A model generated the notes under the pieces. The model ran no database searches, was not told the DNA's origin, and was given only the letters and a program-made list of their open reading frames with translations. DNA of 64,000 nt, from contig JAETXT010000008.1 of assembly GCA_019188255.1 (NCBI GenBank), positions 2,976,001 to 3,040,000 on the forward strand, read 5' to 3'. The position numbers and the translations under genes were made by a program. Within the stretch, counting starts at the first letter, position 1, and each line of letters starts with the position of its first letter. Below, one piece after another: positions 20,891 through 33,100 of the stretch. The DNA comes from Verticillium longisporum (Eukaryota > Ascomycota > Sordariomycetes > Glomerellales > Plectosphaerellaceae).

Positions 20891-22438
20891 TCACTCTTCA
20901 TCGCTCTCCTCGTCCTCGTCATCTCCCTCGCCAGCTCTCCCTTGGCCCCACCCCATCCTCTTCCTCGTCCTCAGCATCCAACTCCAGTGGCCCCAGGGAT
21001 CCTCGGCTAGCATCTTCATCTGCACCACATCCCCGTGCCCCTCCCACTGACTCGCGATGCCGTGCTCGATGGCCAGCCTGGCGTACCGCGTCGCCGCCCA
21101 CGCGTCCCCGACGCCGTTCCACTCAATGGCCGCGAGCGTGTACCCCTCGGCCAGGGTGCCCCAGACGCGCTCCTGCTCGTAGAGACTGACGAGCAACTCG
21201 GCCATGGCCGGGTTCGCGCGCGACGACGCCCGGTAGTCGGCGAGCTCGGCGCGCAGGGACGCTATTTGCGCGATGCGCTCGTCCGAGGCCACGGTGTGCG
21301 GGTGGGGGAGCGTGCAGATCGGACACGTGCAGTCGAAGCCCCAGTTTGCGCGGAGGCGGGCGCGGCGGGCGTCGCGGGCCTGGAGGGGGCTTGCAGGGCG
21401 TTAGCCTGGCGTTGTCCTTGTCTTTTCTCGTGGGCATGATGGGAGGTCTTACTCGATGTAGGAGAGGGTGAGCTCCTCGCCTGGCAGAATGTCGCGAATG
21501 GCCGTCGTGCGCTGGGTCAGCGTGGAGGGGTCGAAGCGATAGTCGACGTTGGGGCGGCAGTCGTGGTTCATCCGCGCGGCTTCAAGGGGTGTTAGGACAA
21601 GACTCGGACGCGTCGAAGGGGGGGGGAGGTGCTCGGCTCGCAGCACTTACTCTCTACAAAGGCGGCGAAGAACTCATCGTCGCGAACGCCGTCGTCCGTA
21701 TCGACATCGAACGAATTCGTCGCCATGACGCGCTCCACGAGCTCGTCGAACCCCACGTCTCCGCCATGCGCCGGGCGACATGTCCATGAACCGATCGCGA
21801 TGCCGCGCCGGCAGCCCGCGGACGGCGTCACCCTGCAGCCTGCGCATCTCGTCCCGCGGCACGGCGCCAAAGGCGGCGTAGTCGATGAGCAGTGACACGG
21901 TCTCCTGGAGGATGATCTCGCCGCGGACGATGCGCTCCGTGGCCACGGCGCCGAGGTCCTTGCCCGGGATGGGCACGATTTTGTACTTTGCGTTCTGGAC
22001 ATTGATGGGCTTGTGGGAGCCCGCGTGGACGAGAGGGTCGTCGGTCGCGTCGGCGAGGAGGGCCACGGCGCGGGCGAGGTGCGCGGCGCGCAGGTTGTCT
22101 GTAATGATGGCTGTGCCTTTGCCATTGGCAACGCGGGACGAGGTATAGACGCAAAAGTCCGAGTTCAAGGTCGAGTTATGATAGCAGTTGGTCGGGGTCT
22201 GAGACCAGGGGTTGGAGCCAGCATCTTCGGCCCCTCCGAGTACCTTTTCAGAAGAGAATTGCTGCTTGTCGGTAGCGACGGTGGCATGGCGTGTTGTGCA
22301 GATTGGAAGAGGCTCATGGGCGGCGAGGAGCTGTGAAGAGAGACACACGCCACTGGCCGTATCAGGTTTGTTCGATATCGACTCTCGCACTGCTTGGGAG
22401 GTAATAATGTAGAAAGGGAACAGCAAGTGGGACTTCAT
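20891..22438 (-). CDS. SET-domain protein with signal-like N-terminus (one frameshift)
   Basis: Three exons: 22438-21651, 21579-21453 and 21389-20891, about 425 aa after one correction. The N-terminus (MKSHLLFPFYIITSQA) looks like a signal peptide. An ectodomain-like stretch follows, with Cys and the block SDFCVYTSSRVANGKG. The SET core runs from NAKYKIVPIPGKDLGAV through ERIVRGEIILQE, then NHDCRPNVDYRF, GEELTLSYID and a Cys-rich post-SET WGFDCTCPIC. SET domains transfer methyl groups from S-adenosylmethionine to lysines. Fungal proteins of this sub-type carry a leader, and their substrate is unknown. Near 21773-21775 the reading frame jumps by one base: RDRFMDMS lies in one frame and HGGDVGFDELVERVMATNSF in the next, explained by one extra base in a GGG run. 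An alternative start lies at 22471. The family is secure; the N-terminal boundary and intactness are less so. Confidence 0.8.
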
Positions 22439-23151
22439 GTTGAGGTGATGTGGTCTGACCGGTGATGGCAAAAAGATAGATGGGATAGAAGTACAGCCCC
22501 GAATCCCAGAAACGACTGGACTATGGGCCTATATCTTCAAGCACGGAGGAGCTCAAGGTTCCGCTTGGGAAGCTCCTGAATGGGCCCTTGGCCCAGAAAA
22601 CGTTTGAAGCTCTCAGATGCCAAGGCCATGGTTCAGGGGTTCATCATGGTTCAATCGTCCATCCTTGGCCACGACTGTGTTTGACGAAGCGACAGTCAGC
22701 TGTGCGTGCCCAACGTGTACTAAATTCGGAGCACTGTATTCTGGGCCTTGCAGCCGGGGCCAAGACGCTTGAACCCGGATCCGTGTTTGGGGTCGTGCGT
22801 GTATCACATTTGTTCCATCAGATCCTCAAATGTTGTGGGGGAGGGGCCTGATCGCTCTGTCCCTCCAGCGGGCAAAGTAACAAATGACCAATGTTTTTGG
22901 TTGATGCAGCAGGTGATCTGCGCCAATGTTGTCTGTCTATGTCTCTCTTTTTCCTGATAAATGCCACAAGGCCTTAATCGCCCGGCGCAGGACACAGGAC
23001 GCCGGAGTACAGAGGCCGATCACTCCTGGGGGCCGGCCCTTGAGGTTCGCCCGATGTGGGGCAACTCCCCCGTGTTGACCTCCAGTTGAGATGCTTCATC
23101 TATCGACCTACGCACCTAATGAGGCAAGGTGAGGAAGGTGAGCACATCATC
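22439..23151. other. Intergenic stretch, nothing specific seen
   Basis: Spacer between the start of the SET gene and the end of the sulfatase gene, both on the minus strand. It holds the SET promoter and probably the sulfatase 3' untranslated region. I see no repeat or gene. Confidence 0.55.
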
Positions 23152-24830
23152 TTACCGCGCAGTTCTCGCTTCCCACTGCTCTCTCGGCGTTTTCCCTGCG
23201 AGCACTTCTGGAAACCTGGGGTCTTTCTTCCACGGCACAAAGTCACTGGTGCTCATCATCCACCGCAGAATGACCGCCTCCATCTTTCGCCTCACCTCGA
23301 CATACTCAGCTTCCTCCGCCAGGTTGTGGAGCTCGCCCACATCCCTCTCTCGATCGTACAGCTCGGGTGACTCATACAGCCGATAGACGTATGTCCATTT
23401 CCTGTCCCGACAAGCTACGGCCTTCCCACTACTTCCGTGTCGTCGTGTTGGAGTGCCGCTTTAATGTCGTAGGGGTAGCCAGCCTGCTCCAGAAGAGGTT
23501 CCTCACTGGAGAGGAAGCCCCCTTCCGAGAAAGCGTACTTCCTATGTTCTGCAGACGATTCGCCGTCACCGTCACCGCCGCTTCTGGCTGCGGAGGTGAG
23601 AATTTCCGCCATGGATCGCCCACAATGTGGAAAGTGCTCTGGTATCCCGCTGAATTGGAACAACGTTGGCATCAGGTCGACCATCTCCGTCATGCCCTCA
23701 TACACGACGCCACTCGGCAGACCACAGCCCCCGACAATCAAGGGCTCATGTGTGAGGCTGTCGGACACGCCCGAGGGCCACTTCTCCACAAGTCCATGGT
23801 CGCCGAGGTACTCGCCATGGTCTGTGAAAAACATGGTTATCGTCTTGTCCCAGTGGCCAAGAGCTTTCGTCTTTTCCATTAATTTGCCAAATTGGTCGTC
23901 AAGACGAGATATCATGCCGTAGTAGGTCGCCTTGATCTCAGCCCAAATCTCGGGCGTAGCGCGACTTGTTCCGTACTTTTCACGGATGATCTTCATGTAC
24001 TGTGGCTCGTGGCCAGTCTGGAAGGTCTATTAGCAATGGCGACAAGGCTGCTGCCGCGATACTGACCTTATCCTCGGGGCTGCTGGGTGGCGGCATCTCA
24101 CTGCGATCGTACATGGAAAAGTACGGTTCCTCCACCATGAACGGCAAATGGGGGAACATCAACGGCATGAACAGCAACCAGGGGCCTTCGGGAGGCCTTT
24201 CCAGCCACTTGAGCGCAGAACGCACAACGGCGTCGTCATAGTCTTCTGCTTCCTTCGCGTCCCGGAGACCGCGGTAGAAGAGCCGCTTGAAGATGTCTTC
24301 TTTGTTGCCGTCATCGTCCTTGAACGAGCCCCAGCGCGACGTGAACTCTGGCGTCTCGAGAAAGCCATACTCGTCGACAGAGAGCTCGGTGACTGTTGGC
24401 GCAAACATATCTCCGCGTGGCGCTAGGCAAGCTACGTGGTAGCCGCCTCGCTCTTTGAGCGACCTGAACAGGTTGGGTTCCCAGGGCTTGATGAGATTCT
24501 CAAGCGAGCGGTGGCCGGCAACGTGGCTGTAGTTGCCAGTGAAGATGCTGCACCGCGACTGGGCACAAACCGAAGCTTGCACGAAGCAGTTTGTAAATCG
24601 CGTCCCTTCGGCGGCGAATTTGTCAATGTTGGGCGTTTTGACGTACTTTGTCGTGCGGATGTGAGCTCAGGCCAGACGAAGCGTGTCACCCAACGTACCT
24701 TGTTCCCACTGCAGCCTAGAGAATCGTAACGGAGCTGGTCAGGCATGAATATGATGTAGTTTGGTTTCCCAACCTTTAACCCACTAGGCCTCGCGGGCAC
24801 CTCATGAGCTGGAGTGGTTGAATCGACCAT
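23152..24830 (-). CDS. Type I sulfatase (one frameshift near the C-terminus)
   Basis: Three exons: 24830-24699, 24645-24067 and 24017-23152, about 524 aa after one correction. Introns are 53 and 49 nt. Residues about 22-45 hold the metal-site start (NYIIFMPDQLRYDSLGC). Residues about 63-80 hold the nucleophile block FVQASVCAQSRCSIFTG. The second metal site TDHGEYLGDHGLVEKWPSG lies near residue 310. Sulfatases hydrolyse sulfate esters using a formylglycine made from the Cys of C-x-P/A-x-R. Here the pentapeptide is CAQSR, with Gln at the usual Pro/Ala position. There is no signal peptide, so a cytosolic enzyme is likely. Near 23421-23427 the frame breaks: EVVGR runs into a stop, while the typical C-terminal block DRKWTYVYRLYESPELYDRE and the final 60 residues continue in the next frame. 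One missing base explains it. The substrate cannot be read from sequence. Confidence 0.82.
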
Positions 24831-26576
24831 GGCGTGGCGTTGAGGTCATGCACCTTGCGGACCCGAGAATGGGGGCTGCAGACCGTGTGCTATAAGTAAT
24901 ATCTTCCGTCTGATCGAATAAAACTTCAGAGGACCAAGCTTGCGATGATACGCTGGATGCAACAAAGATAGAGGGAGGCCTCTACTTCAGCTTTTGGCGG
25001 ATTGCTGGGGTTGTATTGGAGATTAAGTGGATTGCCCGCGCCATTTCAAGCCTCTTCTAATAATCCAGGTTCCCGGTCAACGTTTCCGACGGCCGGCCAC
25101 AGCTTCAAATAAACACCTTGGCACTGGTCTGTCGCTGATGAGCTTACACGACAGGTCGGGGGGGAGGGGGTGGTTATTCTCGCTGCTGATGTCAATCGAC
25201 CCACGTCGCCCGTGACACGACCCGGCGAGAAGCTAATCTGGAACATTCTCGTTGAAGCCTGGGGTTGCTTTGAGTCTTGGGGTCTCGGACGACTCGTCTG
25301 CTCCTTACTCAATGGAGGGCACTGACGTCGCATGTTCGTGTCTGGCGTTGACCATGTTCGCTCGCTACCCGACCTGTCGCCCGAAAATCGACGCCCCTCT
25401 CCCGATTTCCTGGTTCACGCAAAGTGGCAAAGCTGTTCTTTTCGCCTGCGGTGGCTACAAGGGAGGCCTGGGAGGGCTATGTCGCACCCACCAAGGCGCT
25501 ACTGCACACCGTTACCCGTGCCTCGTCGGGCATCGAGAAGGATTCATTGGTCGGTGACGCCTGACGACCAGCAGCTCGCCTACCCCGTGTGAGGAGCCGG
25601 GTTTCTCAGCTTACCTGGTAGTTGGTACGCGAAATTGCCTGTGGCTGAACCCCTCGACGCTGAGGCAGGGTCCAAAAGAATGTTCTTATTGGGGGGGATC
25701 GATGTGATCTTCATCGCGAGTCCCAGGGATGATTAGATGTCTCAGCTGCCACCAGCTGCTAACGGTGTCCGATGAGGCGGATTTCAGGGGTAATGTGCAT
25801 GAAGAATGCGCCGTTGGGACGAAGACGAGAGCCTTGCTTGATGTCCTCGGCCTTGCCGAAGGCTGCCGACGCGCCGCGGACGTCTCTACATCGCCATAAA
25901 GCTGAAAGAGTCTGACGATGCGCGCCTTAGACTGGTCTGTTGCCTATGCTTGTTCAGCTTTGATGGCCAGCCATGACCAGTCAAGCGTTTTGATGACTCG
26001 AAGAACTGAAAGTCTTTCAGCAGCAAGATCCTCCGAATCCGGTTCGTTGGATTTGGATCGCCGGATTCCAAGCGCGCCCGGAATTAGTTCATGACTTGTG
26101 TGCACTACACTATTTGCTTTTTTGCTTTGTGATCATGATCAGCAGTCAGTGAGCAACGAAACAAGGACAATGACCAGGTCAAGTTCAAGCTGGGATTGTC
26201 ACGAGATGGCCCAACATCTGAGACCAAATTGATAAGGTCATTTGGCCTTATCGATAAGATATCTACTTAGCGAAGGGGAAAGCTAGTACGGGGGCGTGCG
26301 ACCCTTTAATTGCTAGTGCGGGGAACTCAAGTTCTAGACCTTGAGCTGTGCCGCATCTAAACGGCGGGGCGGGGCTCTCAACGGGGGGTGGGCGGAGAGT
26401 ACTATGACGAAACTCCCCTCCCCTCGTTCACGCGCCCAGGTTTCGGTAGCCTTCTCGCAATAGAACCCTGCCCGTTCTCAGTACCTCGCTCGTTAGGAAT
26501 CCCACTGTGCATGCTGACACCGACCGAACTGCGATTAACCTCCGATTGCAAACCGATGAGCTGATCCATCTCAACA
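24831..26576. other. Divergent intergenic region
   Basis: The stretch separates the sulfatase start (minus) from the Ybp-type start (plus). No conserved frame is seen. The notable content is a cluster of GATA-type sites with an inverted repeat at 26231-26263, listed separately. Confidence 0.6.
26231..26263. promoter_or_regulatory. Cluster of GATAAG sites with inverted repeat
   Basis: GATAAGG at 26231-26237 and its inverse CCTTATC at 26246-26252 form a short inverted repeat. A further GATAAG at 26253-26258 runs into GATATC. GATA-type zinc-finger regulators (AreA/NIT2 for nitrogen, siderophore repressors for iron) bind HGATAR. The cluster lies about 320 bases upstream of the Ybp-type gene and 1.4 kb from the sulfatase. 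Its function is inferred from motif density only. Confidence 0.4.
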
Positions 26577-28422
26577 ATGGCATCCGACAAGAATCCCATC
26601 GACGCCCTGAAAGAGTCCAAGCCCCCGGCAACCGATCCATTCACATACCTCACAATCATCGGCGAGGTCATCTCTCCCGAAGTCCTCCCAACACTATACG
26701 AGATTCTCCAAGATGCCAAACTCACACAAGAGATTGGCTGGGACTTGGTCGAGATGTTGATAGCTGTGGAAGGAAGCGAACAGTGCCTGCAGACGGTTGC
26801 GCAACTGGGCAACCCGCGCGAGGTCATCATCAAGATACTCGAGGTCCTGGGCGATCTCAGTGGCGATGGAGATGATCCTAGTGACAGGACCTCAGCAAAC
26901 AAGTTTGTGACCCTCCTGGGCATGCTCGGGATCCTCCACAAGCGATTGTCGGTCAAATACCCCTCGCGCTTCTTGCACTCGACGCTGCAAGCCATCTATC
27001 GTGCCTACCGACCCGACAGCCCAGAGGCCACGGCTGCTATCATCACCTTTGTCCGCTCCCAGACTGCAGAGAAGCGACCGCCGCTCCCTACGCGCAAGTC
27101 CAGCACCGCACTCGACACCACCTTTGGGAAGTCTGACGCGAGCAAGAACGCGCCCGATCCAGAGGCTGAGAAGGTGGACGAGACTGCACCATCCGAGCCT
27201 GACCTGGTGAAGAGGCTTCTCCAATCATTCATAATCACCATCATTGAGGCGTACGTCAACAGCAATAATTTAGAATGGGCGTCCAGACTTCTGGAGTATT
27301 ACAACCCGGAGAGGATTGTCGCCAGGAAGAGCATCATGAAAGCCTTCAAGGAGACCGAAGAATTGTTGCAACGTGACGCTTTGATCGGACAGCTCGCAGT
27401 AAGGGTAACACCCAACTCTTCGAAATCTCCTGCTGACCACTTCTTAGGGTGTCGCCAGAGACCTGGGCCTCACGGGAATCCAGTCTCTTTCGCTCGAAGC
27501 AGTCTTCGAGGAACCTCTGATCGCCAATCCTTTGGCCGCCGACCTGGATGATCTGGACAGTCCAAGCAAGGTCAAGCTCTCCACAGGAGGCGTGTGGTGC
27601 CTCGTAGCCTACTGGCTCTTCTCGTCGGAGGTCTTTGAAACGAACCACGACCAGATCCAGATGACCATGCTGCCAGATCACCACAAGCTACTCAAGCGCT
27701 TCGTCGGCGACGAACCCCAGGAGCAGATCAGCAGCAATCAGGGCACTGCCGAAGCGCTCCTCGTCATGGGCCTCTGGCTCGACAACGCCAAACGCGTCTC
27801 CGGGCAAGGGGCAACGCCGGCCGACTTTATGCCCTACCACCATCTCCTCACCATCATCGCCGCCTTCCACCCGTCGTTAAACTCTCGCAACGTAGCAAAC
27901 ACGCTGGCGGGCCTCGTGTTGCACGCCGATCCAGACGACGAAGGACGACTCAAGATACTCGAGGATCTCCTCGAGAACTGCATCTTCTCGGCTTTGCAGG
28001 CATCGGCGGTCTCGTGGCTCAGGGAAGAAATCCTAATCGCTCACAAGACGAGAGCAACAAACGCCTTCTCAGGGCCTGAAGCGCTAGACACTCTTCAGTA
28101 CCTGTTGTTTCCCAGCCTGGCGCAACTCAAGGAACAGGACGTCGTCTCGCAGTGGGATTTCTGGGCGCAAAACCACCCCTATCACCTCCAGGTGGCCAAC
28201 TTTTTATACTTTTTGTTCAAAGGACAGGATTTCAAGCATCTCATTCCCGCTGGCATGGGCGCTGCCATTGAGCAGCGCTACGTCGAGCCGTTGTTGCAGA
28301 CTGCCAAGAAGCTTCGTGAGGCTATCGACAAAGGCGAGATTGATGACCAGGGGCTAGGCAACGAGGCTGTGATGCAGCTAGACGTCCTCAGCCTCAACCT
28401 AGAGGGACTTTCACTGTCGTAA
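26577..28422 (+). CDS. Ybp1/Ybp2-type (YAP1-binding / kinetochore) protein
   Basis: Two exons, 26577-27398 and 27448-28422, 598 aa. The 49-nt intron has a GTAAGG donor and TTAG acceptor and is in phase 0. The protein is almost entirely alpha-helical, has no membrane segment, and matches the Ybp1/Ybp2 family (DUF1760) in length and in blocks such as IGWDLVEMLIAVEG, PSRFLHSTLQAIYRAYR and GVWCLVAYWLFSSEVF. In yeast Ybp1 helps oxidation of the Yap1 transcription factor by the Hyr1 peroxidase, and Ybp2 acts at the kinetochore; plant relatives resemble ALF4/glomulin. Which of these roles holds here is not visible. Residues about 165-215 form a variable, charged linker. The gene stands alone, with a GATA-site cluster upstream. 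The family assignment is good; the molecular role is inferred. Confidence 0.85.
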
Positions 28423-30186
28423 GGCTGTGGTATGGTTCGCCGCGGACTCAGAGGCGTATCGACTTACAGCACGTCGCCAAGCAGATCGCCACCATCTGAC
28501 ACCAATGCCTCCCGGCATGTGGCAGCTTCGGTGTGGCCAAGCCAGAGTCGTTCACGCGACAATCGGGCTCATGATTTTCACGATTGATGGCACATTTGAC
28601 ATTGACTGGCAGCAGCGGCTGCGGTTGGCCGATCCGGCCAAGGCGGGTGGGACGGCAGAAGGGAAAGGGGTTGGCTGCACTGGGTATGTATGACCGAGAC
28701 GGGTGGGGTTTGGCAGCGATGTATCGCGCGAGTTGGGCAACGGCATCTGGATCTTGTTTTGGAAGCAAGCGGGTCATCACACGGCTCGCGACATGGTACT
28801 ACTGGTGTAGCAATGAAATGCATGAGGATTGAATGTGGTAGGCCGGCCACGGGAAAATCTTGATTCGCGAGTGACTGTATCCCAAGATGTGACTGAACTC
28901 TTGTAGGAGATTGGCCGTGACGCGTTGTGGCGCGACTGCGGCCTTCACTGCAGTCCGCCGCAGCAGGCCTAATCGGAGACAGTCCAGACCCAGAAGCAGG
29001 AGGAATTGAGCACCTATTGGTTCTTCGGTGCGATACTCCAGCGTAGTACGCTAGAGTACTGACGGGCTTATTGGAAAGGGCCACGGCTAAGCAGGGCCAT
29101 GGCTAAAGTAGTCGAAACGGTGTAATTTCCGGCAATGACATGTGGCGTCTGGGGAAGGGTCGTAAGCTCCGGCAAGATCGGTCGCCCATCGAGTGGAACC
29201 GCCTTGTGACTTTAGATAGCACTTTTGACCAAGACGCTTGGCTTGCGTTTGCGATGATGTCGGATGCAGCAGTCAAGTGCACAAGTAAGACCTGGTGATT
29301 GAGGTGGGGCATCGGATCGGTGTGAAGATGAGATGGCGCCCCCAGACGCCCCAGACCCTGGTGATGAATCCTCAAATGTGGCTGTGCGGAAAGATCACAC
29401 TGGGGGAGGCGACAGGCCGCGAATGTGTTCAACTGAGCCAGTGAGGGATGGCTTGACGTGGCTTCAGGGACGCTCCGCGCCTCGGCGGATGAACAGCACA
29501 ACGTTGCAGTGCTGGAAGCAAAATCCCCATCACGGTACTTGCTCACACTGAACGCTAAAGGTGGGGGAGAGTGCTCTGCCCTACGTGCCCGGAGAACGAA
29601 TCAGTCCAGCAGCAGTTGGCGGACCCAGCAGGATAACATCCGCCGCCCGGGCCATTCCCTCCGGCAACGCCAGGAGCACATGCCCAAGCCACAGAGACCG
29701 TGGCCAGTAGGAGCACATTCCAGAGCACAGATGGCAGGGGATCACCTTTCGCTAGCGCAGCCGCAGCTCGGGTAGTGATGTCATGGGCTGGGGTTTGGCA
29801 TATTTTCAGTGCAAGCTTGCATTACGCCAACGCGAGGCAAGGCCAGGTCCTGCTCTCGCCCGCGTCGGAAGCCGCGACCCCAATCAACGCCATTCCACCT
29901 GCCCTCACCAGTGTCCCTGTGATATTAGAGCCGACCCATCTACTCTACGCCTTGCGTGTTGGTCCTGTCGCTCCTCTGACTATTATAGCCTTCACGAAAG
30001 AGCCTGGCACTGGTGACAACATGAATCGGTGACAACGTCCCGCACGCGACAGCATTGATTAGGTACTACACCAGCAAGCATCGGATAGCAAATATTTTAC
30101 CTGTCCCTCGTGGCAACGTTATACACACGACCCTCGCAGCTTGAAAGAAACAAGAAACGATTACAGCAACAGGGCCGACCATCATC
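28423..30186. other. Intergenic stretch, no gene seen
   Basis: The stretch lies between two plus-strand genes. Short frames on both strands are unrelated to any protein I know. The last 150 bases before the glucosyltransferase start are A-rich with aaacaagaaacg, as in a fungal leader. Confidence 0.6.
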
Positions 30187-33100
30187 ATGCCGTGGGCACC
30201 TCCGATCGCAGATACAAAGGGCAGTTCTCCTGGGCCACAAGAGAAGAACAAGGTTCAAAATGGATCAGGCCACGACCAAGAGGACGAGTTTCTGCGGGTC
30301 GAGAAGATCATACAGAATGGACACCCGCACAACGTCTTCAAAGATGAGGCCGACCGAATCATCTACCCTGGTGTCTTTCCCGAGGCGGTTCAGTCTCCCA
30401 TCTCAGCATCGTCGCCACGTCCTAATTCCGATACCCTTTCCCTGAACCCCGAAACAGCGTCACCCAACAATCAAGCAAAACCCACCACCTCAGAACCTTC
30501 GGCGGCTACAGCAGTCAAGGTGTCTACACAAGCCGATCCATCGGCCGCTCCTGTCCGACCCAGCGTCGACAAGAAGTGGCGCACCGATCTCCCCAGGCGC
30601 ACCGGAACAGGTGCAGCTCGAGCCTTCAGTTCTCGAAGGGCCCCGCGAAGGGCAGGCACCTCCTATATCCCCAAGGCGAAGATGAGCAATGGTCAACAAT
30701 GGAACCATGCCGATGACTCGGACTCTTCCAATTCCAGCTCGTCATCGTCCGAGGATGAAGACGAGACGCCTGGTGATGCACAACCACATCTGGAGCACGC
30801 ACAAGCCAGGAGAGACCAGCGTAGGCGTGAGATTGATCAATATCGCCGTTTCCATGTCGGCAACGACAACTACAAGACGAAGGGCAAAGTCAAGAAAGAT
30901 GGACGCCTGCGGATTTCGGTCAAGGAGACAGCGAACACTGGATATCTCGCAAAAGCTCTGGGTCATGCTGCTAAGAAGATCGTGGACCCGAAAGACAAGA
31001 CCGAATCCGAGGAGGAAGCAGTTGACAGGCATTCGACTGCTCCACCCTCTTCCGCTTCAACTATAACGGAAACCCTCGGCCGCCGGCCGAATCTCAACAT
31101 TGTCATCATGGTTATTGGATCTCGCGGAGATGCGCAGCCGTTCCTCAAGATTGGCAAGGTGCTCAAAGAGCACGGCCACCGAGTTCGAATTGCAACACAC
31201 CCTGCCTTCCGAGAGTTTGTTGAGAAGGATTCAGGCCTGGAGTTCTTCTCGGTAGGAGGCGACCCGTCAGAGCTCATGGCCTTCATGGTCAAGAACCCTG
31301 GCATGATCCCCACACTTGAGGCAGTAAAAGCCGGTGACATTGGCAAGAGACGAGCTGCCATGGCGGAGATGTTTGAAGGTTTCTGGAGAGCTTGCATCAA
31401 CGCTACCGATGACGAAAAGGACATTCACAACCTGAAAATGATGGGGGCAAAGGATCCCTTCGTTGCGGATGCCATTATTGCCAATCCGCCCAGCTTCGCC
31501 CACGTCCATTGCGCAGAAGCGCTCGGTATCCCTCTTCATCTTATGTTTACCTTTCCCTATACTCCGACACAAGCCTTCCCGCATCCGCTGGCCAGCATCA
31601 AAAGATCAAATGTTGATCCTGGCTACACAAACTTCATCTCGTACCCTTTGGTCGAGATGATGGTCTGGCAGGGTCTGGGCGATCTCGTCAACGATTTCCG
31701 CACCAAAACGCTGAACCTCGACCCTGTCTCGACGCTTTGGGCGCCAGGTGCTTCTTATCGCCTGCATGTTCCTTTCACCTATCTCTGGAGTCCCGGCCTA
31801 GTACCCAAACCAAAGGATTGGGGCGACGAGATTGACGTTTCTGGGTTCGTCTTTCTTGACCTTGCGTCCACATTCACCCCTCCAAGCGACCTAGAGGAGT
31901 TTCTTGCGGGAGGTGATACGCCCATTTACATCGGATTTGGCTCAATTGTAGTCGACGATCCCGACAAATTTACCCAAATGATCTTCGAAGCTGTTAAGCT
32001 GGCTGGTGTCAGGGTGTTGTTATCGAAGGGCTGGGGTGGATTAGGTGGTGACGACGTGCCCGAGAACGTTTACATGCTCGAGAACACGCCACACGACTGG
32101 CTGTTTCCCCGAGTACAGGCATGCGTCATTCACGGTGGTGCTGGCACCACTGCGATGGCTCTCAAGTGCGGCAAACCAACCATGGTCGTGCCATTCTTTG
32201 GCGACCAGCATTTCTGGGGGAGCATGCTGGGAAGCTCCGGCGCTGGACCTGATCCTGTTCCCTACAAAAGCCTCTCTGCGGAGAAGCTAGCGGAAGGCAT
32301 CAAGTATTGTCTGACGGACGAAGCACGCGCCAAGGTGGGGGAGATCGCCAGAGACATCGAGCTGGAAGGCGACGGTGCCGCCAACGCGGTGCGATCTTTT
32401 CACCATCACCTCAACCTTTCCGGCGTCGATTCGATGCGATGCTCTATCCTCCCCGAGCGAGTGGCTGTGTGGAAGTTGAAGAATAGTGATGTCAAGCTGA
32501 GTGCTTTGGCCGCCGATATGGTTGTCGAGAGTGGCCAGGTGTCCTGGAGGAAGTTGAGGCTCATCCGACACATGGAATGGAATGACTTTGAGGGACCAGG
32601 TGAACCGGTGACCGGAATGGCCAGCTCAATCGTGACCAGTGTTGGCAATCTCTTTGGCGGCGTTGGAAGCGTTCCTTATCGCATTGCCAAGACGTCGCAC
32701 AAGCGGAGCGAAAAGAAGAAGAAGAGAGAGAAGCTCAGGGCCATGCGCGAGACGAGACGAAATCGCAAAGCCGCGGCGGCCGACGAGAAGCTGCAGAACC
32801 ACGCCACAGCCAAAGTCGAGGGGCCCAAGGGTACAGAAGTGACGGACTTTGAGACCGAGGAAAAGACACCACCCAACGCGGCCCAACCGGAAAGCCCTGC
32901 AATAGCGACAGAAGGCGACAAGTCAGAACGTACAGAAACCGAGGCAAAGGTCGACAGGGAATTAGAGGAGCAGAAGCCTAATGGAATCACTGATCAAAAC
33001 GCACACCCGCACGAGACGAATGGCCAAACCCCAGAAGCAAAGGAGACGCCGAAACGCCCCTCCGCCCAAGGACGAGATACGACAAACACCATGAGCTCGG

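Noticed and set aside
21592..22131. Frame of 179 codons as a separate gene on the minus strand
   Set aside because: Only its last third matches the SET protein; it is the continuation after the frameshift and the rest is a shadow.
28578..29084. 168-codon minus-strand frame between the Ybp-type and glucosyltransferase genes
   Set aside because: Low-complexity Ser/Pro/Arg composition without conserved blocks; a chance frame in GC-rich spacer.
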